A DNA stretch of 64,000 nucleotides from Aliiglaciecola sp. M165 (lineage in GTDB: Bacteria; Pseudomonadota; Gammaproteobacteria; Enterobacterales; Alteromonadaceae), in assembly GCF_007197995.1 (NCBI RefSeq), contig NZ_VKKH01000004.1, positions 186,001 to 250,000 on the forward strand. The letters run 5' to 3'. This document shows positions 58,769 through 64,000 of the stretch, piece after piece. Both the position numbers and the translations under genes were made by a program. The first letter of the stretch is position 1. Every line of letters starts with the position of its first letter. The notes under the pieces are model-generated. The model was not told where the DNA came from, made no database searches, and worked only from the letters and a program-made list of their open reading frames with translations.

Positions 58769-59152
58769 ATGAATAAAGTGTTATCAGCAATTCTGTTATT
58801 GGTCGGGTTAATTCATATCCTGCCAATAACAGGCGCATTTGGGATGCAACAATTATCCAACCTCTACGCACTCGACAAACTGAGCGCTAGCGCTGAATTG
58901 CTGATGCGGCATAGAGCCATTTTACTCTCATTAATTGGATTGATTCTTATCATGTCAGCATTTTTGCAAGCATTACAGGTGTCAGCCTTAATATTGGCCA
59001 TGATCTCAGTGTCTAGTTTTTTGTTGCTGTGGTTTTTAATGGAAGCACCTAATGCAAAATTATCCGTCGTAGCAATCGTAGATGCATTCGCCTTGGTGCT
59101 TTTGTTGATCGCTTCGGGATTTTATTGGCGTTTGCATTCTACAATCCACTGA
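58769..59152 (+). CDS. Small four-helix membrane protein, unrecognised
   Basis: A 127-residue hydrophobic protein with four predicted membrane helices (about 5-27, 49-66, 70-90 and 97-118). The start MNKVLSAILLLVGLIHILPI is shared in style with small membrane proteins of unknown function. I cannot assign a family. It may form a transcription unit with the DUF2306-like gene upstream. The two genes could be targets of the divergent two-component system (inference). Confidence 0.65.
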   Translation: MNKVLSAILLLVGLIHILPITGAFGMQQLSNLYALDKLSASAELLMRHRAILLSLIGLILIMSAFLQALQVSALILAMISVSSFLLLWFLMEAPNAKLSVVAIVDAFALVLLLIASGFYWRLHSTIH

Positions 59153-59179
59153 ACTCATGAATGTTGGTCTCTGTATGGT

Positions 59180-59638
59180 TCAATGAACGGGTAACACTGT
59201 GGTGTATTTAATTTGTTCCATCGCAAAACTTGATGTGACATCAGACAAATCCACGCCAGAGACTAGATTTTTATAAAATCGATCAAAAGCTTTTAAATCC
59301 TGTACTACAACTTTTAACATGTAATCGTACTCTCCACTCATGCGATAAAATTCAACCACTTCGTCAAAACTACTGGCATGTTTGGCAAATGCTTTTAACC
59401 ACTTGTCATCGTGTTTTGCCGCTTTTACTTGCACAAAAGCCGTGGTTCCAAGACCCATCGCTTCAGCGTTTAACAGTGCTACACGCTTTTGAATGACCCC
59501 AGACGCTTCGAGTTTTTGAATGCGACGCCAGCAGGGTGTTGTGCTTAAACCTACTTGCTCAGCTATGTCATTGACCGAGACTGTCACGTCGTTTTGTAAT
59601 ATTCGCAGAATTTGCGCATCTATAGCATCAACTTTCAC
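59180..59638 (-). CDS. Lrp/AsnC-family transcriptional regulator
   Basis: A 152-residue regulator with an N-terminal HTH (about 2-52; VDAIDAQILRILQND, VNDIAEQVGLSTTPCWRRIQ) and a C-terminal RAM/ACT ligand-binding domain (about 65-140; EFYRMSGEYDYMLKVVVQDL). The frame opens at a TTG (59668), but the GTG at 59638 has GGTGA a few bases upstream and gives the family's usual N-terminus, so I use it. It is divergent from a cysteine-synthase-like gene 156 bases away, and the gap contains repeated ATATCA motifs, so it probably regulates that gene. The relation to DecR-type cysteine-responsive regulators is a guess. Confidence 0.88.
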   Translation of the reverse strand: MKVDAIDAQILRILQNDVTVSVNDIAEQVGLSTTPCWRRIQKLEASGVIQKRVALLNAEAMGLGTTAFVQVKAAKHDDKWLKAFAKHASSFDEVVEFYRMSGEYDYMLKVVVQDLKAFDRFYKNLVSGVDLSDVTSSFAMEQIKYTTVLPVH

Positions 59639-59669
59639 ATAATCACCATTATTAGAATTTAATTCCAAT

Positions 59670-59735
59670 ATATCAGTGATTATTGATATTTATTAGCATT
59701 TTATTCCTAAATTGCGTGTCACTATATCAATATCA
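59670..59735. promoter_or_regulatory. Repeated ATATCA motifs between the Lrp-type and cysteine synthase genes
   Basis: ATATCA occurs at 59670-59675, as its reverse complement TGATAT at 59684-59689, and as two adjacent copies at 59724-59729 and 59730-59735. The first pair is a dyad with an 8-base spacer; the tandem pair lies about five helical turns from it. Arrays of this sort suit binding of an Lrp-type octamer, but the assignment is an inference. Confidence 0.4.
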
Positions 59736-59793
59736 AAAAGTAAAAATTAACACCAAGCCCAAATTAGGGTTAATTTCCTAGAGGAAAAAGCCA

Positions 59794-60774
59794 ATGTTAG
59801 CCAGACCCACCGCAATTCAATCTTCACAGTTAAAGCCCCGTGGAATTTATGCCGACATTACCCAAACGATTGGTAATACTCCTATGGTGGCACTCAACCG
59901 GATCGTACAGAATTTACAACTCAAAAATGAAATTGTTGCCAAAATCGAGTATTTCAATCCAGCTGGCTCGGTCAAAGACCGACCAGCACTGGCTATGATT
60001 GATAGTTTAATGGCGTCAGAGTCGTTCAATGAAAAAACGCAGATCATCGAAGCCACGTCTGGCAATAATGGAGTTGCCTGTGCTTGGATATGTGCAATTA
60101 GGAAAATCCCACTTACCGTTGTGATCCCCGAACACATGTCGATTGAGCGCAGAAAATTGATGAGGCTTTATGGGGCTAATGTCATCACCACACCTAAAGC
60201 GCTTGGCACAAAAGGCGCCATCGATCACGCACATCAGTTGGTATCCAATACTCCACATGCCGTTTCGCTCAATCAATTTTCAAATCCGGCCAACCCGGAA
60301 ATGCACGGCCAAACTACTGCGCAGGAGATATGGCGTGATTGCGATGGAAAAGTCGATATATTTGTCGCTGGCGTGGGCACTGGCGGCACCATCACGGGTA
60401 TCGCAAAATCGTTAAAACTGTTGAATCCTGAACTGCAAGTGATTGCCGTAGAACCAACTGCCTGTCCGGTTTTAAGCCAGGGCCGCTCAGGGGTTCACAA
60501 GATCCAGGGACTGAGCTCTGGTCATGTGCCCGATGTGTTGGAGTTGTCTTTGCTTGATGGCATTGAAACTGTCACCGATGATGATGCCATTGAACACGCT
60601 CGGTTATTGGCTCGAGATGAAGGATTGCCTGTTGGGATATCCTCAGGTGCTGCGCTGTGTGCCTGCTTGCGACTTGCTCGAAACCCGCAAAATGAAGGTA
60701 AACGCATTGTAACGCTGTTTGCCGACACAGCAGAGCGCTATTACAGTACCGACCTGTTTGAGGAAGCGGAGTGA
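59794..60774 (+). CDS. Cysteine synthase family PLP enzyme (CysK/CysM-like)
   Basis: A 326-residue fold-type II PLP enzyme that resembles cysteine synthase, which makes cysteine from O-acetylserine and sulfide. The PLP lysine is in NPAGSVKDRPA (about residue 57) and the phosphate-binding loop in GVGTGGTITGIAKSL. The substrate loop reads TSGNNGVA where cysteine synthases normally have TSGNTGI: Thr is replaced by Asn, so a different substrate or altered activity is possible. HKIQGLSSGHVPDVL follows the CysK pattern. AGAGGA precedes the ATG. It is divergent from an Lrp-type regulator. Confidence 0.85.
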   Translation: MLARPTAIQSSQLKPRGIYADITQTIGNTPMVALNRIVQNLQLKNEIVAKIEYFNPAGSVKDRPALAMIDSLMASESFNEKTQIIEATSGNNGVACAWICAIRKIPLTVVIPEHMSIERRKLMRLYGANVITTPKALGTKGAIDHAHQLVSNTPHAVSLNQFSNPANPEMHGQTTAQEIWRDCDGKVDIFVAGVGTGGTITGIAKSLKLLNPELQVIAVEPTACPVLSQGRSGVHKIQGLSSGHVPDVLELSLLDGIETVTDDDAIEHARLLARDEGLPVGISSGAALCACLRLARNPQNEGKRIVTLFADTAERYYSTDLFEEAE

Positions 60775-60802
60775 TAAAGCACCGCAAACTGCACCTAATT
60801 GG

Positions 60803-63316
60803 CTAAAGCGTACAATTTGCCGCGCTTGGATTGGACACCACTTTCACTTCTTTCAATTGCAGGATAAGGCCTCGGCTTGAAGAGATTGAAAAAGGTGTCT
60901 GCACTGCCCCCAAGTTCGCACCTGATGCTGCAAAACAACTTAGTTTGACCTGTGCAGTTTGCCAACCTTTGCCGGCCGCCGCCTGCAACGAGCTGCTGAT
61001 ATCCATGCTCACAGAACAACCTTCGCCACAGCCTAAAATCAAATTTGATTTAGCACTACTGGATTGGATCACCTTGTAGACAATTTGAAACGTCATGTCG
61101 CCAACGACCTGTTGAGTTAAATCAATAGGTTTACCTTCGATAGCTAAAGTCGCGTCCCCAGTCCACGTCAACATCACTGTGTCTTCTTGCGCTTTGTCAT
61201 CAGTCGCCACTGCAGTCAAGGTACCATTTGCATTGGTCTGCATCTTTGAGGTCACCTGAGTCTGACTGTAGCGGTCCTTCAACATCATTCGCCATGGCAC
61301 AACTGGATCACCGGCATAAACGAATCGCGTCACGTGCTCTATCTCACCATTGATATCCTCGCTCAGTGGGCCTAAAGCAGCATTGTCTTGCAAAGAGAGT
61401 CCGTAACCAATGGGAAACAAAGGTGAATAGATAGTGTTTCCTTCATTCAACACATCATCGCTAGGTTTAGCAGGCCAAGAAAATGAAAGCCGTCCGGTGA
61501 AATCAAATCGAGCTTTTCCGGCTGCATCAGTAAACATCAAATCGGCAATACCGCCCCCTTCAGAGCCAGGCAACCAGGCTGCAACAAAGGCGTCAGATTG
61601 ATTAATTTCTGGATTAACCCACAATGGACGACCTGACAAAAACACCGCTACCGTGGGGATATTCTGTTGCTTGAAGCGTTTCAACAACCTTAAGCCATTG
61701 TTAGACACATAATCCAAATGTTGCAGATCCCCCTGAAATTCCGCATAAGGCTGCTCTCCAAAGACCACGATAGCGACATCAGGGCGAACATTGAAACTAC
61801 TATCTTGACTCAATTCAGCATGCCCTCCGGCTTCGCTAACGACTTGCTGAATTCCTTGGAATATCGATTGTGCATTGGGAAAATGTTCGGGATTGTTGTT
61901 GTTTCCCTGCCAGGTAAGCGTCCACCCACCCGCTTGTTGAGCGATATTGTTAGCGCCTTCACCCGTGACCAACACATTGATGTTGGGCCGCAACGGCAAC
62001 AACTGGTTATTGTTTTTTAGCAAAACTAAAGATTTACGAACGGCTTCTCGTGCTACTGCTCTGTGCTCTTGGTGTCCCAAGAGTTCAAATTCACCCGCCA
62101 TTGGACGATTGGAAGGAAGACCTGCGTCAAAGACCCCTGCGCGTAATTTCACTCGTAAAATTCTTGCTACCGCCTCATCAAGCCTTTGTTGGCTGACCAC
62201 ACCGCTTTTTACTTGCTTTAAAAGATTTTTATATAACCCTTTCCAACTGTCTGGCGCCATGAACATATCTAGCCCAGCATTGAACGCCTGCGCACAAGAC
62301 ACTTTTGAGCAACCTTTCACTTGAGCGTGCCCGTTCCAATCACCAACAACAAATCCATCAAACCCCAGGCGGCCAACCAAAATGTCAGAAAGCATCACCT
62401 TGGAGCCGTGCATTTTGGCCCCGTTCCAACTATTGAATGAAGCCATTACTACCTGTACGCCTGATTGAATCGCCGGGACATAGCCAGCAGCATGTAAGTC
62501 GCGCATAACCTCTTCATCGATCAGCACGTCTCCCTGATCAATTCCCTCTTCGGTTGCACCATCGCCAACAAAGTGTTTTGCCGTAGCGATGATGCGAGAG
62601 TGGTCAAGAAAGGTCGAATGGTGCAAGTCTCCTTGCAAACCAGAAACAATATGCGGCGTATAACTAGCGACCAAATTGGGGTCTTCAGAGTAGCTTTCAT
62701 AGGTGCGACCCCAGCGATCGTTTCTGGCCACCGCTAAAGTCGGTGCAAAGGTCCAATCTAAACCCGTTACTCGGGTTTCCAGAGCAGTAATTTGACCAAT
62801 TTTATGCAACAGTTGCGGGTCATTAGTTGCGCCCAAACCAATGTTATGGGGAAACAACGTTGCACCAACAACATTACTATTACCGTGAACTGCATCGGTT
62901 CCCCACATGATTGGGACTCCAGTTCTTCCATTTTTGGTGTCGATAGAGGCTTTCCAGAATTCATCCGCGAGTGCCAGCCATCTTTCTGCCGAAGCGTGGT
63001 TGTCGTTGCCGGGGCCCGAATTTCCGCCGTTCAAGATTGAACCTAAGTGGTATTCTGCGGCTTGCTCAGGTGTAATGTAGTTAATATCAGCCTGAATTAC
63101 TTGCCCCACTTTTTCTTCAAGCGTCATTTTGGCTAGCAAATCGCTGATCCTTGATTCAACCAATGCATCTCGCTTCAATGGAGAAGTGTGTAACGGCCAA
63201 TTTTCAGGATTAACGAAAGGCTTGTTTTGTTGTCTAGTTTCAACGATGTTGTTTGTTTGATTACTACAGCCCCATAGCATTAACAATGAAGCAAAAAAAC
63301 AGCTCAAACTGCGCAT
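60803..63316 (-). CDS. Family 3 glycoside hydrolase (exo-beta-glucosidase) lipoprotein
   Basis: An 837-residue secreted enzyme. The signal peptide ends LLMLWGC, a lipobox at about residue 17. The N-terminal GH3 barrel includes MTLEEKVGQVIQAD, VPIMWGTDAVHGN and KHFVGDGATEEG, with the nucleophile Asp in GFVVGDWNGHAQV; the C-terminal GH3 domain has RPLWVNPEINQSDAFVAAW. After about residue 660 a further beta-rich domain resembles the carbohydrate-binding ExoP-like module of marine exo-1,3/1,4-beta-glucanases. It probably releases glucose from beta-glucans such as laminarin or cellulose-derived oligosaccharides outside the inner membrane. No transporter or TonB receptor is adjacent. Confidence 0.92.
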   Translation of the reverse strand: MRSLSCFFASLLMLWGCSNQTNNIVETRQQNKPFVNPENWPLHTSPLKRDALVESRISDLLAKMTLEEKVGQVIQADINYITPEQAAEYHLGSILNGGNSGPGNDNHASAERWLALADEFWKASIDTKNGRTGVPIMWGTDAVHGNSNVVGATLFPHNIGLGATNDPQLLHKIGQITALETRVTGLDWTFAPTLAVARNDRWGRTYESYSEDPNLVASYTPHIVSGLQGDLHHSTFLDHSRIIATAKHFVGDGATEEGIDQGDVLIDEEVMRDLHAAGYVPAIQSGVQVVMASFNSWNGAKMHGSKVMLSDILVGRLGFDGFVVGDWNGHAQVKGCSKVSCAQAFNAGLDMFMAPDSWKGLYKNLLKQVKSGVVSQQRLDEAVARILRVKLRAGVFDAGLPSNRPMAGEFELLGHQEHRAVAREAVRKSLVLLKNNNQLLPLRPNINVLVTGEGANNIAQQAGGWTLTWQGNNNNPEHFPNAQSIFQGIQQVVSEAGGHAELSQDSSFNVRPDVAIVVFGEQPYAEFQGDLQHLDYVSNNGLRLLKRFKQQNIPTVAVFLSGRPLWVNPEINQSDAFVAAWLPGSEGGGIADLMFTDAAGKARFDFTGRLSFSWPAKPSDDVLNEGNTIYSPLFPIGYGLSLQDNAALGPLSEDINGEIEHVTRFVYAGDPVVPWRMMLKDRYSQTQVTSKMQTNANGTLTAVATDDKAQEDTVMLTWTGDATLAIEGKPIDLTQQVVGDMTFQIVYKVIQSSSAKSNLILGCGEGCSVSMDISSSLQAAAGKGWQTAQVKLSCFAASGANLGAVQTPFSISSSRGLILQLKEVKVVSNPSAANCTL

Positions 63317-63447
63317 GTTGTTTCCTTTTTAGTATTTCGCAGACAGGTTCCAAAACCGCTTGTCATCACACGTATTAGTTTAGGCATAGCTTGATAACAA
63401 TTTCACCACATTTCTACTAGGGCGTGCTGATCTTTGCAGGATGAAAT

Positions 63448-63921
63448 TTAGCGCAGCGTTTTTAGCATCAAAGGCAACGTTCTACCTGAGATAGAACCAG
63501 AAGCCCGTTCACCAATAATTTCGCAGCCCATTTTCCGATAAAACCCCACTGCATTGGGATCACTTTGAATGAGTAAAGCGTTAGCCTGCATATTTACGCT
63601 CAACTGGCATGCATGTTCAAATAGTTGCTGCCCAACTCCCTTCCCCATCCAATTAGGGTGGGTAAACAATGCCTCCAATTCGACTGTATTGTTATCCGCT
63701 TCGCCCGACGTATCTAAACAATAAAATGCCAATATTTCATCGTGACAACTTTTCAAGCAGTAATAGAATAAATTGGAAGCTTCGATTTTTTTCGCGGAAA
63801 CTGACAGTTCTTCGCGGGCAGCATTCATAAAAGATTCGTCATACCCCCAATAGCCTTTTGCAAGCATGGCAATATCTGTAAGGGTATCTGAATCATCTGG
63901 CTTAGCTAGTGTTATATTCAT
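63448..63921 (-). CDS. GNAT-family N-acetyltransferase
   Basis: A 157-residue stand-alone acetyltransferase. The acetyl-CoA-binding motif A is ELEALFTHPNWMGKGVGQQL (about 82-101), followed by LLIQSDPNAVGFYRKMGCEI, the typical motif B. Substrate is unknown. It is a single minus-strand gene beyond the GH3 gene, separated from it by 131 bases. The final 79 bases of the window show no feature. Confidence 0.87.
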   Translation of the reverse strand: MNITLAKPDDSDTLTDIAMLAKGYWGYDESFMNAAREELSVSAKKIEASNLFYYCLKSCHDEILAFYCLDTSGEADNNTVELEALFTHPNWMGKGVGQQLFEHACQLSVNMQANALLIQSDPNAVGFYRKMGCEIIGERASGSISGRTLPLMLKTLR

Positions 63922-64000
63922 AATTGCAAAGATTTGTCATAGCCTTGAAATTTTTATTGTCATCACTAAATCTTGTGTATCATATAAACACAATTCAGTG

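Overview
The window reads as a chromosomal segment of a marine gammaproteobacterium of the order Alteromonadales (Alteromonadaceae-like: Paraglaciecola, Aliiglaciecola or Glaciecola relatives). This placement is inferred from the protein sequences, the low-to-moderate GC content, the leuABCD, tkt-epd-pgk and ppk-ppx arrangements, and the presence of PrsK/PrsR-type regulators. I see no rRNA, tRNA, prophage, CRISPR array or complete insertion sequence. Nearly all the sequence is ordinary chromosomal genes in short operons.

Layout. 1-1.3 kb: end of a VOC-family gene, a DUF4199 membrane protein and a membrane-anchored LuxR-type regulator (all minus). 1.5-8 kb: mutS, pyrG, eno and an unrecognised protein (plus). 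8.1-13.1 kb: the leucine operon leuABCD, preceded by a promoter, a 21-codon leucine-rich leader peptide and a terminator/antiterminator pair, so control is by classical attenuation. 13.2-16.4 kb: an HD-GYP protein convergent with a GspA-GspB pair; GspB carries the same N-terminal domain as the HD-GYP protein. 16.5-24.6 kb: cca, srmB, a Tat-exported aminotransferase, a serine hydrolase, a GGDEF-EAL protein and tdk. 24.6-28.5 kb is the least ordinary stretch: a FISUMP-domain protein, a GNAT acetyltransferase gene cut by a 261-bp MITE-like element whose original 3' end survives beyond the element, an APC permease, and a shrunken relic of tdk.

28.5-33.1 kb: prsR, prsK and a KAS III-like ketoacyl synthase. 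33.3-36.5 kb: an ECF sigma factor, a membrane anti-sigma-like protein and a secreted coiled-coil protein, then oxyR. 36.7-43.6 kb is a phosphate/polyphosphate neighbourhood: pit and its DUF47 partner, divergent from a GcvR-like ACT protein, ppk and ppx. 43.7-50.4 kb: transketolase, erythrose-4-phosphate dehydrogenase, phosphoglycerate kinase and class I aldolase, divergent from metK, which has a tandem MetJ operator. 50.5-57.7 kb: envelope lipoproteins, MscS, a small membrane peptide, rsmE, a soluble histidine kinase and a NarL/DesK-type two-component pair. 57.9-64 kb: two membrane proteins, an Lrp-type regulator divergent from a cysteine synthase homologue, a family 3 glycoside hydrolase lipoprotein and a GNAT acetyltransferase.

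The observations I would follow first are the MITE-interrupted acetyltransferase, the collinear tdk relic that brackets the same 3.7 kb, the leu attenuator, the domain shared by GspB and its HD-GYP neighbour (whose HD motif is degenerate), and a structured intergenic region in front of a small membrane ORF.
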